21,702 nt of DNA from Lasiodiplodia sp. COLG20 (GCA_009801085.1 VNWV01000072.1:1-21702); one strand, 5' to 3'; positions 9,121 through 18,677 are shown, numbered from the stretch's first letter. Notes: a model not told the origin generated them from the sequence alone. Numbers and translations are program-made.

Positions 9121-11481
9121 ATGAGTGGAGACTCGGGAAGCGTCGCAGTCGCCGCCGTGGCGTCCGCGCTGGTCAAGCGCTCCTCGGCCGGCTCCAACGC
9201 CTTCTTCTCCATCTCCGTCGCCGTCATTTGCCTACTGGTCTTACTACTGCTGCGCTACTACCTCCCACTGCGCAAGACGCCCGCGTACCTGCTCGTCCCC
9301 GTCTTCCTGGCCCTAGCCCTGCCCGCCAGCATCATCCTGCTCGTGCCCATCGACCTCGGTAGCGTGAGGAGCGTCAATGGCGAGGACAAGGGCGGGAGGG
9401 GCGTTTGGCTGCCGGAGCGCGCTCTGCTAGTCTGCTGGAGGATAGGATACTGGTTAACCTTCGTCCTTACTTGGTACGACTCCCTTCGGTGTGGGAAGTG
9501 AGGGGGTGGGTCGCTAATTCGTGTTTTTTTGCGCAGGGCGATTCTTCCGCTTCTCGGCGAATACAGCGATGCCGGCTACCTGGCTCCGAAGTCGCGCTTC
9601 CTTTACTCGCTTCGCTCGAACGGGCAGTATTGGATGATTATCATTGGCTGCAGCATTGTCGGCGCTATATACTTTATAATGACCAATGGCTTCCACTTCA
9701 CGTCTTTGAAGGGTTTGGTCATGGCTTTGGCCTATGCGTGGGGTCTCATCCTCGCTATTTACCTCATGGGTCATGGCCTTGTGGCTCTGCCTAGGCGGCT
9801 TTGGAGGAGCGCGAGCATAGCGGAGCGGTTGAAGAGAATCCAGGCTCATGCGCCCAAGGTCCACGAGAAGCTTGAGGATGCCACTGAGAAGTTGGAGGAC
9901 TACGAGGCGCAGGTCATGCAGTTGAGGAACAAGAGGAGCTCAGTGCCCAGAGAGTTCCAGGAATGGATCGAGGAGCTGGCGGACACTGCATCTCTGTTGG
10001 AGGCGCAGCCGTCAAGATCCGTTGGCGCCCCGCGAACGACCATTCCTTCAGTGATTACCGAGAAGTACCTGGCCGACCTGACAAGGAGGCTGAAGAGAGC
10101 GAGACACGCAAGGCTGCGCTTTGAAGATGAATGGGCGCGCTTGGTTTCTTCCGCTGTTTTCACCCAGGCTATCCTTGATGCTGCGGGCCCCAAGAAGCTC
10201 GATGCCACGGCTGGCTCTACCTGGAGACGGGACAACTTCTGGTCCCGACTCGGCCGAAGGACGCTCAGCCCTCGCATGCGTTATCACTGGCATACCCATC
10301 TCATTCCTGCCCTCTACTACGCCTTGAGTATCTTCCTTGGATTGGCGTCGGCTGCTGTTGTTTGGTCTGAATTTACCAGGGCTATCTCCGCCAAGGTCAA
10401 TATCATTAGCCGCACGGTTGTCCACCATCCCAGCTCCGACTCAAAGATCGGCTTCGCAGGACAATGCATTGCAGCTCTCTGGCTACTTTACATGGTTATG
10501 TCCGCGCTCTACGCCATCACCGAGGTCAAGATTTGGGGGAACCGCGCACTGGTCCGTCGCCAAACCTACGCCGAGAGCGCGTGTTGGTACTCGTGCCAGG
10601 TCGCCAAGCTGACGGTGCCGCTGGCCTACAACTTCATCACCTTCTTCGAGGGCGAGATCTACAAGGAGACGGTCTTCTTCTCCTTCCTCGGCAAGCTGGT
10701 CAACCTGACGCCGCTCGGCTCGGGCTTCTCGAGCTACTTCCCCATGCTCATCATCATCCCGGTGGCGGCCACGCTGTTCGGCCTGTACGGGCGGGCCAAG
10801 CGCATCATCGGGCTGGGCGAGTACATGGAGATCGGCGACGAGGACGACGACGAGATAGACAACGCCTTTTCCGGCTGGCGCGAGGGCCGCGCCCTCATCG
10901 ACCGCGAGGTCCACGGCAACGGCCTCCTCGCCGGCACCACCAGCGCCCTCGGCCTCCGCAACGCCCCGGCTGCTGCTGCTGGATCTTCCTCGTCTCCGCT
11001 CGCCGGCTCCTCGCCGCGCACCGCCAGCCCCGCCCAAGGCGTCCTCTCACCGAACAAGAACCGCTCCCCCGTCCGCCCTGCCGGCTTCGCGAGCCACAGC
11101 CGCACCGCCACCAGCACCGCCGCGTGGCAGCAGCAGCAGCGGTCGACAGCTGCTTCTGCTGCTGCTCCTGCTTCGTCCTCCTCTGCTTCGCGCGGCCGCC
11201 CCGCCGCCGAACGCAGCACCAACAACATCTTCTCCAGCGCCGCCGCAGAAGACGCGGCCGAGGCCGAGGGCGGCTGGCTCGGCGACTTCACGCACCGCCT
11301 GCGCAACACGTTCGAGACGGCTGACTTCACGCCGCCGAAGTGGATGAGGCCCGGTTCGAGTGATGGGAGTGGTGGTAGCGGTGGGAATATAGGGGGTAGT
11401 GGTGGGGAGGGGGAGGGAGCGTTAGGGCCGTTGGAGAGGTTGTTTGGGGGGAATAAGGGGGGTGGGGTTCGGTTGAGGTAA
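9121..11481 (+). CDS. LMBR1/LMBD-type multipass membrane protein
   Basis: The protein belongs to the LMBR1-like membrane protein family, closest in layout to LMBD2; its transport or receptor role in fungi is not defined. Exons 9121-9473 and 9537-11481 (63-bp intron) give 765 aa. The junction rebuilds TW-AILPLLGEYSDAGY. About nine hydrophobic segments are visible: three in the first 120 residues, two near 145-200, and four between about 370 and 550, including LIPALYYALSIFLGLASAA and YFPMLIIIPVAATLFGLYG. A charged, coiled-coil-like stretch near 210-250 (KVHEKLEDATEKLEDYEAQ) lies in the large loop, as usual in this family. After the last helix comes an acidic patch (GDEDDDEID) and a tail of about 200 residues rich in Ala, Ser, Gln and Gly, probably disordered and cytosolic. 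The tail is low complexity, so its conservation is doubtful, but the frame stays open to TAA. Confidence 0.9.
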
Positions 11482-11949
11482 ACTGGTTGGTTGGTTGGTC
11501 TAGGGAGAGGGGGAGAGGGGGAGGGAACGGTGTGAGGGAGTGAGTGCTGCTTGGGTAATATGCATGAGCGTGGCGTTGGATGTATGCGTTTTCTTGTTTT
11601 TGGTCCCCTTCTAATACTTGTTCTTGTGTATCATCTCACTTGATTACTGCCAGCATGGCTGGCGGTGGCTTGGGACGAGGGGCGAGGAAAGGAGTCTTGT
11701 AGAAAAACATGGCGCGCGTGTTGGATAGGATAGACTGTTTTTTTGGTTCTTCGCGTGGAAATCAAAGAGAGCAACAACACTTCTAAGCCAACAAGGACCT
11801 TGTTTACATCTGTAGAAGGTGGGGACTTGGATGTTTTACACGGCAAGATACCATGTATGGTGTTGAGATACTACTGATGTCATACCCCCAAACTTCAGAC
11901 CAACACTCAACCACGGCCTCCCTATGAGGAAACTATATCGTTCTATTAC
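11482..11949. other. 3' flank of the LMBR1-type gene
   Basis: The first 60 bp are purine-rich with TTGG and GGGAGA repeats continuing the G-rich end of the coding sequence. The rest is ordinary A+T-richer flank. The frame at 11631-11846 (-) has no family resemblance. I see no gene here. Confidence 0.5.
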
Positions 11950-12360
11950 TTATAGAGAAGCTACCGCTTTAACAAGAGCGTTAGAAGAATAGCTACTACT
12001 CTTTCGTACGTTAAATGTAGAAGAATATAGCGCGTTGGAGAGTCCTGTCCTCATATCCGAGGAGAGGATCGCGGCACGCAGGTCCAGGTATTTTGCGGCA
12101 ATGTTGCTGTCTTGGGGATCTCGGTACTGATGGGAGGGAGTTCCGGCCCACTGTCTGGCCCAGCGCAAACATTTGGCGCTCAGTGAGGCTTCAAGTCCGG
12201 CAGACTGCTCAACCACGAAGGATTTCTCCTCTTCGGTTATAAGATCCGCCATAAACGACACATCGTTTGCGAGGGGATCTCTATCGGTTTCGTCTCTTCC
12301 AGCAGCCGTACGTTCCAAGCTGACAGTATAAAGTCGCACGATATTTGCAACCTCTGTCAA
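11950..12360 (-). pseudogene. Orphan reading frame lacking a start codon (possible gene remnant or 3' exon)
   Basis: A frame of about 136 codons is open on the minus strand and ends at 11950. It has no ATG near its beginning: the first codon available is TTG, and an in-frame TAG lies about 40 nt further upstream (near 12394). The translation has a protein-like mix (for example LITEEEKSFVVEQSAGLEAS and SDMRTGLSNALYSSTFNVRK) rather than a repeat. TTGACAG at its 5' edge (12354-12360 in reverse) could be a 3' splice site, so it might be the last exon of a gene whose upstream part would run into the palindrome cluster. I recognise no family. A chance frame cannot be excluded. Confidence 0.3.
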
Positions 12361-12439
12361 TTTGTGGTAAATAAAACAGACTAGCTTTTTTATCTATCCT
12401 TATTTTATATCTTCGTCCGTTAGATCTATGACTAGTTGT

Positions 12440-12730
12440 AGTATGTCATACGCCTGTCTGAGGCATCCAGGCCTGCCGCCCGGCGTGGGCCAGGCGACCC
12501 ACTGAAGGGAGAGCGAGCTGGGCCGCCTGCTGGAGTACTACCAGTTATCGGTCGACTAGCCGGTAACTGCCTGCAACTGCAGCAGTCGTACCTACTCTTT
12601 TGCATAGCACTGTGGCGGCTAGCCTAGTAATTAGGCCGCTGCCTTGTATAGGAATAGCTTGTAGAACCGCTTCGTATAATATAAATCCCCTTTTCAACCC
12701 CCCTTTGCTTTTTTTTTTTTTTTTTTAGTG
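12440..12730. repeat. Palindrome-rich relic, possibly an old transposon or LTR fragment
   Basis: This stretch differs from its A+T-rich surroundings and holds nested inverted repeats. CAGTTATCGG / CCGGTAACTG (12542-12569) forms a 10-bp stem with one mismatch and an 8-nt loop. GCGGC...GCCGC around CCTAgtaatTAGG forms a second (about 12611-12635). A TATA-like ATAATATAAATCC (about 12676-12688) and a T18 run (12709-12726) follow. No coding frame is present. The make-up suggests mobile DNA, but no ends or target duplication can be defined. Confidence 0.35.
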
Positions 12731-12746
12731 ATTCTACTATAGTGTT

Positions 12747-12926
12747 CTCTCGCAGCCGATTGCTAGTATGCATCTATTTTTGCTCATGTCATGGGTAGCT
12801 GAAGCTATCGTCCGGACGTGTATGTAGAATTTTTAAATATACGTTTTCGTCCGGACGATAGCTTCAACTACCCATATTGTGTTTTTTTTTCTTTGGAGAA
12901 AGAGCGGAGGCATAGTTACGTCTGGG
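12747..12926. mobile_element. MITE-like palindromic element, copy 2
   Basis: The left end CTCTCGCAGCCGATTG matches the left end of copy 1 exactly. The 85-bp core is at 12791-12875; its outer 27-nt arms pair at 26 of 27 positions around GTCCGGAC. To the right, AGGCATAGTTACGTCTG matches the corresponding part of copy 1 (AGGCATATTTACGCCTG). The outer right inverted repeat of copy 1 is missing here, and sequence resembling the left arm of copy 3 begins instead. Confidence 0.8.
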
Positions 12927-13070
12927 ATGGCTAGCGTGAATTTATTTTCCTCTTATACCATAGGTAGTTGAAGCAATCGTCCGGACTTGAATGTATAATT
13001 ATTATTTTTACATTTACATCCGGATGGTAGCTTCGACTACCCATACATGTTCTTTTTCATTGTGAAAAAA
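12927..13070. mobile_element. MITE-like palindromic element, copy 3
   Basis: It directly abuts copy 2. GGCTAGCGTGAATTTATTTT resembles the left-arm segment of copy 1 (GTTAGCGTGTATTTG). The 85-bp core is at 12960-13044 with the same arm and centre lengths as copies 1 and 2 but more substitutions, for example ATCCGGAT replacing one GTCCGGAC. The right end is not clearly defined. Confidence 0.7.
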
Positions 13071-13950
13071 AAATATATAAAGCCACACGCATCTCCATAC
13101 GTTCCCTGAAACCATACACGCAATACATGCCCAGACGACAAGACTAATTTTTTTTTATTGCGAGCCAAGACCGGGCGGTGGAGGCACGCACCGCCAAAAA
13201 CCCGAGGGGATGGTGATAGGGCAAGGTAGGAGTAGTATCGCACAGCAGGGTGTGCGTCGCTGTGTGCGGGCCGACTGCTTGCCCAAACTCTAAAGCCTAA
13301 ACGCTCAACTTCGAACGTCGTGCCAAGGGGTTGGCGCAGACACGTGGCGATGCAGGGCCGTGTTGGTGCTTGCTGCGTGTGGCTGGCGCGCGGGCGTTGG
13401 GCGTGGGCGTGCATGGGCGTTGCGCGGTCCGAATAGCTGGGTTGTGGGATCGGTGGGATGCCTATACTAACTACTACTATCCCTCGTGTACTTTGCCTCA
13501 CTTTTTTTGCGGGCGCTCTTGTGCCAGAATTCTTTTTTTCCCCGTTGCTCGTTCCCGAGTCGCTTTGGGGTTTGGGGTAGCACAATGTACTACAATAGAT
13601 GCATTTGTTGCGATTGTAAAATAGGAGAAATAGTAGAGGCTAAATAGGCAGGGATATAAATTGCTGTCGAAGTCGTGGCATAACACAACGGATTATTACT
13701 ACGATTGATATTCATTAAAGATAATCCCAATGTTACTTACTTCTTCCATAATAACTTCGTCGTTAAAAGCTGCTTTGATCTTCATCGTTCTTTTACATCT
13801 GCACCTTTACCGCGCTCTGACCATCTGTCCTTGACAGCCAGTATAGAGGGATATCGCAGCCGACGGCTGAGGGGAAGAACAGTAAGATCCTAGGCTTAAG
13901 TATGCTTTAGCCTTTTCTTCTTTTCTTCTTTTTTCCCCATCCTTAAAAAA
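13071..13950. other. Gene-free stretch between palindromic copies
   Basis: This interval joins an A+T-rich edge, a G+C-richer middle (about 13,160-13,480) and an A+T-rich right part. The long frames at 13037-13585 (-) and 13331-13624 (+) lie opposite each other, include T/A homopolymer edges and resemble no protein. CT-rich runs occur near 13,905-13,940. I see no gene or RNA. Confidence 0.5.
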
Positions 13951-13960
13951 AAAAACATAC

Positions 13961-14041
13961 GTGGGTAGTTGAAACTATCGTATGGACATATGTTGAATCT
14001 TTAATTTCACATTCTCGTCCGGATAATGGCTCCAGCTACTC
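13961..14041. mobile_element. MITE-like palindromic element, copy 4 (degenerate core)
   Basis: The left arm GTGGGTAGTTGAAACTATCG (from 13961) and the right arm GTCCGGATAATGGCTCCAGC (from 14017) correspond to the core of copies 1-3, with several substitutions and a spacer two bases shorter. The flanks do not clearly match the outer parts of copy 1, so this is probably an old or truncated copy. Confidence 0.6.
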
Positions 14042-14380
14042 TCGAAGAGGTACGCTGTTATTCGTAAACTCTCAGAGAGTTGAATCTAATGCAAAACTCT
14101 GTGCGTCAACAATCCCGACTTCTTTGCAAAGGCTTGGTAGAGTGGTTCAACTTATCCTCAATCGAAACGTAGAAAATATACCATTCCAACGAAACGTGCT
14201 TCAAAAGAATCATTTCATTGGAAGAACGCCGCAAGACCCTGATCCACGGCTTGGTGGACCCCTTTCCTTTCCCCTGGTAAGCAAATCGAAGTCACCCATG
14301 GATTTCCCGCTTCCAGCTCCGAAAAATGCCACCTTTATCTGCAGTTTAAACTCTTTGCGCCGCGGCAACCAAGGGCTACA

Positions 14381-14384
14381 TATA
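14381..14384 (+). promoter_or_regulatory. Possible TATA element of the low-complexity protein gene
   Basis: CATATACAAG lies 105 nt before ATG 14486. A transcript starting 30 or so nt downstream would make 14486 the first ATG, which favours that start over ATG 14390 or the out-of-frame ATG at 14400. This is inference from spacing only. Confidence 0.25.
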
Positions 14385-14485
14385 CAAGCATGCACCAAGA
14401 TGGATTTCCATCGCCAGGAAATCTCTTACCGTCCAGGTCTCTTCCTCGTACAATCAGAGAAGAGAAAACAGAGACAGCCACGACC

Positions 14486-15412
14486 ATGTTGCTCGTCCCT
14501 CCCAAGATCCTCGCCGACAGGGCGTGTCCGACGTACCAGACCGCGGATACTGCTCCAGTGGCGTCTTCCTCGTCCTCGTCCTCTTCTCCGTCATCACAAC
14601 CGTCTGGATCACCACCTGTATCGCCACTACCGACGCCAAATTCCCTGCCGCCATCCCCCACATACGCGAGCACCCCAAGTTCCTACGTCTCTTTCTCCCC
14701 CAACGAGCCAGAATTCACCACACCACCACTATCACCAGCCACACCAACGACCACCCCCCTCACCACCACCACAACCACCACAACCACCACGATCCGGCCA
14801 CCTCGCCCAACCCTCAAAAGAATGCCGTCACTACAGCGACTAAGAGAGGCCTTCATAGACCACGACGCACCAGCATCTCCCCCACCGCCACCGCCGTCAC
14901 TAGCATCCTCGTACTACCCCTCCTGCCGCTCCTCCTCGCCATCGTCTTCGGAGCCGCCATCGGCGTGGGTGCCGCTGCCGCTGCACTTCAAGCGGAGGAA
15001 CAGGCTGCCCAGCACCGATAGCTCAAGTGTGCAAGCGCGGATATCGCGAGCGGATCCGCGGACGGCGGTGCGGGGGAGGGTGAAGAGTGTGAACAATGTG
15101 GTGCAGGGAGGTTATGGCGGGGCGGACGGGTTGTGGAGTGTGAGCGATGATGGGTCGGGAGATGAGGATGAGGAGGGGGAGGGAGACGAGAACGGAGGGG
15201 ACGAGGGGCTTGTGGCGGGAGTCAAGAGGATCCTAGGTGCGCTGACGAAGAGGTGGTGGCAGCGTAACGAGGAGGAGGGGGAGGGGGAGGAGGAGGATGA
15301 TGAGGTGGTGGAAGAGTGTTGTATTCACTCTGGTGCGGAGGCGCGGGTGGACAGGTTTCAGGAGTTGCATTGTAGGGGGTGCTTGCGGAGGGAGAGGGGA
15401 TATAGGCTCTAG
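14486..15412 (+). CDS. Hypothetical Ser/Pro/Thr-rich protein with acidic C-terminal half
   Basis: This is a single open frame of 308 aa from ATG 14486 (ACC before the ATG, good context); starting at 14390 would give 340 aa. I recognise no family. In order it shows a short N-terminal segment (MLLVPPKILADRACP), a Ser8 run, Pro/Ser-rich sequence, a run of about 10 Thr encoded by ACC/ACA repeats, a KRMPSLQRL motif (basic at -3 and -4 to Ser, a kinase- or 14-3-3-like context), a run of six Pro, a basic patch (HFKRRNR), very acidic stretches (DDGSGDEDEEGEGDENGG and EEEGEGEEEDDE) around VKRILGALTKRWW, and a C-terminus with CC-H and HCRGC. Most of it should be disordered. The codons are mixed and a +2 frame is also long, so expression is uncertain. 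It may be a lineage-specific protein. Confidence 0.5.
   Translation: MLLVPPKILADRACPTYQTADTAPVASSSSSSSSPSSQPSGSPPVSPLPTPNSLPPSPTYASTPSSYVSFSPNEPEFTTPPLSPATPTTTPLTTTTTTTTTTIRPPRPTLKRMPSLQRLREAFIDHDAPASPPPPPPSLASSYYPSCRSSSPSSSEPPSAWVPLPLHFKRRNRLPSTDSSSVQARISRADPRTAVRGRVKSVNNVVQGGYGGADGLWSVSDDGSGDEDEEGEGDENGGDEGLVAGVKRILGALTKRWWQRNEEEGEGEEEDDEVVEECCIHSGAEARVDRFQELHCRGCLRRERGYRL
14761..14790 (+). repeat. ACC/ACA trinucleotide microsatellite
   Basis: Runs of CACCACCACC and CAACCACCA encode the poly-Thr tract of the low-complexity protein. Such tracts vary in length by replication slippage. Confidence 0.7.
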
Positions 15413-16300
15413 CAAAGCGGAAACTGGGTTTGTTAATATCAGGTACGCGCAAGTCGCATGGGGGTAGAAACGGTTGTGGGCGTTGATGACCGGGATTGAT
15501 GCGAGTTTTTTTTTTTTTAAAAAAAAAAAGGATATTGTAGTTCATTAGAGGGACCCAAAGAAAAAAGGTACATGTCCTTCATCTTGGGAGTCCTCCGGAC
15601 TCAGTGAAGCCTTAACGCGTGGTGGGCAGTTAAAATAAGAACTCAACAGACCTGATCTCCAGCTGCCGCAAGATGTGAATCTTTAGATGACGGAGAATTC
15701 ACGTGTGTGCCAAAGGGCCGAAGGTGCGGACAATTTTTCGGACGAGGACAGTCAGGGCGGCGGATGTGTTCGGCTGGCTGACCCAATCAATAAACCACGG
15801 CTGACGGCAGCACGATTGGAGATGGTGTAGCGGATATAATTTAGTGGCCAAAGAGCGGAGACGGGCGGAGGACGACGGGATGTTAGCCTCATCAGCCACA
15901 AAAGAGATCGTGGATTCAGTCCCATCTCGATGAGATTTTGCAATGCAGCTGCGAAAGCGATCAAATGTCGACAAATGACGTGCATCAGCAGTGGAGAACA
16001 CTCCGAGCGGCAGTAATCTTCGTCTTCGAGTGGCGAATGTGGATAGAGCAGGGGTGCGGTGCGATGCGGCTGGGATTGCCAGTGAAGATCACCCGGCATT
16101 ACCAAGCACGGTGATGTCGTGTTGCTCATGTGGGATGCTTTGAAACGGGCTTGTCAGACCAAATGCGGGCGGCGCTGAGGGGCAAGCACGGCGAGCTGGC
16201 TCCATTCCGCGCCGAGAGAGCAGGTTGGGGCTTGGGAGCGCAGGACAAGACGGTTACGCACGTCGGCCACCCGGCTGGGCGCGACGCGACGCGGTCGTGT
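15413..16300. other. Intergenic region left of the four-helix membrane protein gene
   Basis: It contains the 3' flank of the low-complexity gene, the T13A11 tract and otherwise featureless sequence. Frames at 15699-16001 and 15752-16129 (both -) overlap each other and have no family resemblance. Its right end grades into the promoter of the gene at 16725. Confidence 0.5.
15506..15529. repeat. T13A11 homopolymer palindrome
   Basis: Thirteen T are followed directly by eleven A, 94 bp after the stop of the preceding gene. It is a perfect palindrome at its centre and length-unstable. It might mark a poly(A)-tail relic or simply nucleosome-free spacer DNA. Confidence 0.8.
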
Positions 16301-16483
16301 TGACGTCATCGGTCTGGATCTGTCACGGCACCCAGCACGGATTCGCTGCGAACGAACTGCTGCACAAGCCGTCTTGCCAATCAGCCCGGTGCGGGTCAAG
16401 CCTTTGCTTGGCTGTTGTCCGAATCATGGTCAAGGAAGGGTCGCGCCTGCCCTCAACGTCAGACCCTTGGCTGCGCACTATAA
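16301..16483 (+). promoter_or_regulatory. Promoter elements of the four-helix membrane protein gene: CRE, CCAATCA, TATA-like
   Basis: A perfect CRE palindrome TGACGTCA (16301-16308), the HAP-complex consensus CCAATCA (16377-16383) and a TATAA (16479-16483) occur in that order on the coding strand, 424, 348 and 246 nt before the ATG. TGACGTCA is the binding site of Atf1/AtfA-type bZIP factors. Their order and spacing fit a working promoter; each match alone would be weak. Confidence 0.5.
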
Positions 16484-16724
16484 CCTGTCCTCCTCCACGC
16501 GCGTTTCCTATTTCTCCACCCATTCACTGCTGCGCGACTCATTCTACTCCCCCAGCTTCAGTGCCTTTGCGTCGCTCGTCGTTTTTGGACGTCGATTATT
16601 TCCGCGAGCAGCCAGCCCGTTCTGCCGCTTCCATCCGTTTCCGTCACAACGAACAGGCCATTCATAACACCACCACAGCCACCAGCAGCACCGCTTCCGC
16701 CTTCACACTACACAATCCTCCGCC

Positions 16725-17577
16725 ATGGCTGTCATCTGGGGGCTCGATCTCAAGGAGATGCAATGGGGCAAGTTCAAGAACTCGTACATGTGGAACAACG
16801 AGTACCACCTGCGCCGCACAAAGTTCATTGTCTACCAATGTGCCATGATCTTCTGCGTCATATCCGAATCCCTCGGCACCGCCGTGCTATCCGGTATGCA
16901 CCTCCCCTTCCCGCCCGCCCATACAAACACTAACAACCGAGCCAGACTACATCGACCAGCAGCGCCTCGTCGCCAAGCTCAACCACGACGCCTACGTCTA
17001 CAACAACGACTATGTCGGCGCCGGCTCGTACAACATCTTCGTCGGCGTCTACATCGCCACCGTCTTCGGCGGCGCCTTCTTCTTCGACCTCTTCTGGCCC
17101 GAGCGCCGCGAGACGCCGCAGGTCAAGCTGGCCTGGCGCATCTGCTCGGTGCTGGCCTGCGTCTTCGCCCTGTCGTCGGCCCTGACCATGACCGTCATTA
17201 CCGCCACCCACTTTGCCTACGTCGCCGGCGTCAGTGAGGACGAAGCTAAGCGCCTGCTCGCCGCTTCGTATAAGAGCCCCGGCAGCCCCATGCAGTACCG
17301 TCACAGCGGCCGCGCCATCGCCAGCGTCGTCTTCCTCTGGCCCGGCTTCGTCGCGACCGTGGCGAGCACCGTCATTATGTGGAAGAGCTTAGCTCACAAT
17401 GACCGCCTTGGCCCCAAGAGCACCCACGCTCGCGAGGCCGAGAAGGGCTATGGTGGTGCGCCCGTCGTCGATGGTCCTGCTCCTACTTCCGATGGCGTTG
17501 CACGTCCGGAGCATGCGCACGTGAACGGCAGTTCTTCCCCAGAGATGAACGGTGAGAAGGCTTACGAGGCTGTGTGA
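16725..17577 (+). CDS. Conserved-looking fungal four-helix membrane protein, function unknown
   Basis: Exons 16725-16893 and 16946-17577 over a 52-bp intron (branch point CACTAAC) give 266 aa; the junction rebuilds TAVLSDYIDQQ. Four hydrophobic segments are visible at about 34-55 (FIVYQCAMIFCVISESLG), 85-107 (YNIFVGVYIATVFGGAFFF), 121-147 and 180-202 (AIASVVFLWPGFVATVAS). The N-terminus (GLDLKEMQWGKFKNSYMWNNEYHLRR) is charged and lacks a signal peptide. The last 60 residues are hydrophilic with Gly, Pro, Glu and His, probably a cytosolic tail. The layout resembles small fungal tetraspan-like proteins, but I cannot name a family with confidence. Codon use is strongly C/G-ending (many GTC, ATC, GCC), as expected for an expressed gene here. 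A CRE-bearing promoter lies upstream. Confidence 0.85.
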
Positions 17578-18402
17578 GTGAGTGGTTGATGAGGCAAGCA
17601 CTGAAGTGGTGATCGGGGAGTGGCCTCTTTCGATTCTTTCTACTACCATTGGCAATGTTTTCACGACTTGATCATGATGATACCCACCTGTACTATTAGA
17701 ACACGCATTGGGACTGGGCTGGGCTGGGTTGGATGGAAACAAAAGAACGACGATTTCATTCATACGGTCAAGAGGATGGTGAGGACCGGTAATAAGTAGG
17801 GTTCTTTCAGGCTTCTTATCACTGTATTACTTCACCGTTACAACCACCTTTCATGAATGCGATTGATCACGAGTACTTCATTCACATTCTTATTATTTTC
17901 CTTATCAACACGGACTTGCTGTATTCTTTATTCCGCGTTGAAGGAGAGGCCGAAAAAGAAAAGAAAAGGAATGACTGTCGATGAAAATGGCAAAACTGAA
18001 CCCCGCTACATGCGGGTTAAGCTCAGAAAGACTCCTTGGGACCGTCTTTTTTGTCTTCCCTAGTTCGTTTTCGAACCTTCGACCTCTTTATTACCCACAG
18101 AGGACGGGCAGAAACTTGGACTGCCCTACATAAACCTTCAGGCTCTCATTTAACCAAGCACCACCTCTTCGAGCTTCACTAGCATATCAGTAGGGCTTGA
18201 CTTACTAGCTTATATGCTGCAACAGCCTCCCAATAACCTAGGAAGAAATGGGGTCCGCTATTCGACAAACTCCTCCCCATAGCGGTGTGCATATATGATG
18301 TCCCAATAAACGTCACAGGTAGCAATCCCTCTTCAAGTAACGCTCTATACTTCTTCAAAGTCCGTATGCTTTTGTGGTCTAGGCCAAAAAGAAAAACGTA
18401 TG

Positions 18403-18416
18403 ATGGGTAGCTGGAG
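18403..18416 (+). repeat. Half arm of the palindromic repeat
   Basis: ATGGGTAGCTGGAG matches the outer arm of the palindromic core (ATGGGTAGCTGAAG) at 13 of 14 bases and is preceded by an A-rich GAAAAACGTATG like the flank of copy 4. The partner arm is absent. It is probably a fragment. Confidence 0.4.
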
Positions 18417-18677
18417 CGCATAGACTTCGCCCTTCTCTCGCTCTCCAGATACAATGATTAAAAATCTTACATATCCAAATGCAATGGAACCCTCATCTTT
18501 CTTTCTCTTATTTTCTCGCCGCCTCTTCTCTAACCAAGCTTACATCTTACGATTACAAGAACCAGGACTGTAGTAGAATGCATGGAGATTTTGACTTTAT
18601 ATGTCCCACCTTCCGAGAAGAAGACCATTATCTGCTCCTACGTGGAGAAAGAGTGGTGAATTCGGGTTAGCCTGAGG

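Noticed and set aside
10464..11330. Long alternative frames on both strands over the LMBR1-type C-terminus
   Set aside because: They are shadows of the coding frame in GC-rich low-complexity sequence. The frame used is the one continuing the transmembrane segments.
13037..13624. Opposed frames of 182 and 97 codons between repeat copies
   Set aside because: One runs through the palindromic element and homopolymer runs, and neither looks like a protein.
14524..15021. A second + frame with two hydrophobic segments overlapping the low-complexity protein
   Set aside because: Its hydrophobic parts come from Ser/Pro codons of the main frame read out of phase, and it ends earlier. A dual-coding region cannot be shown from the sequence.
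15699..16129. Possible minus-strand gene upstream of the four-helix membrane protein
   Set aside because: Two overlapping frames of about 100-125 codons without motif, good start context or intron-linked partners.
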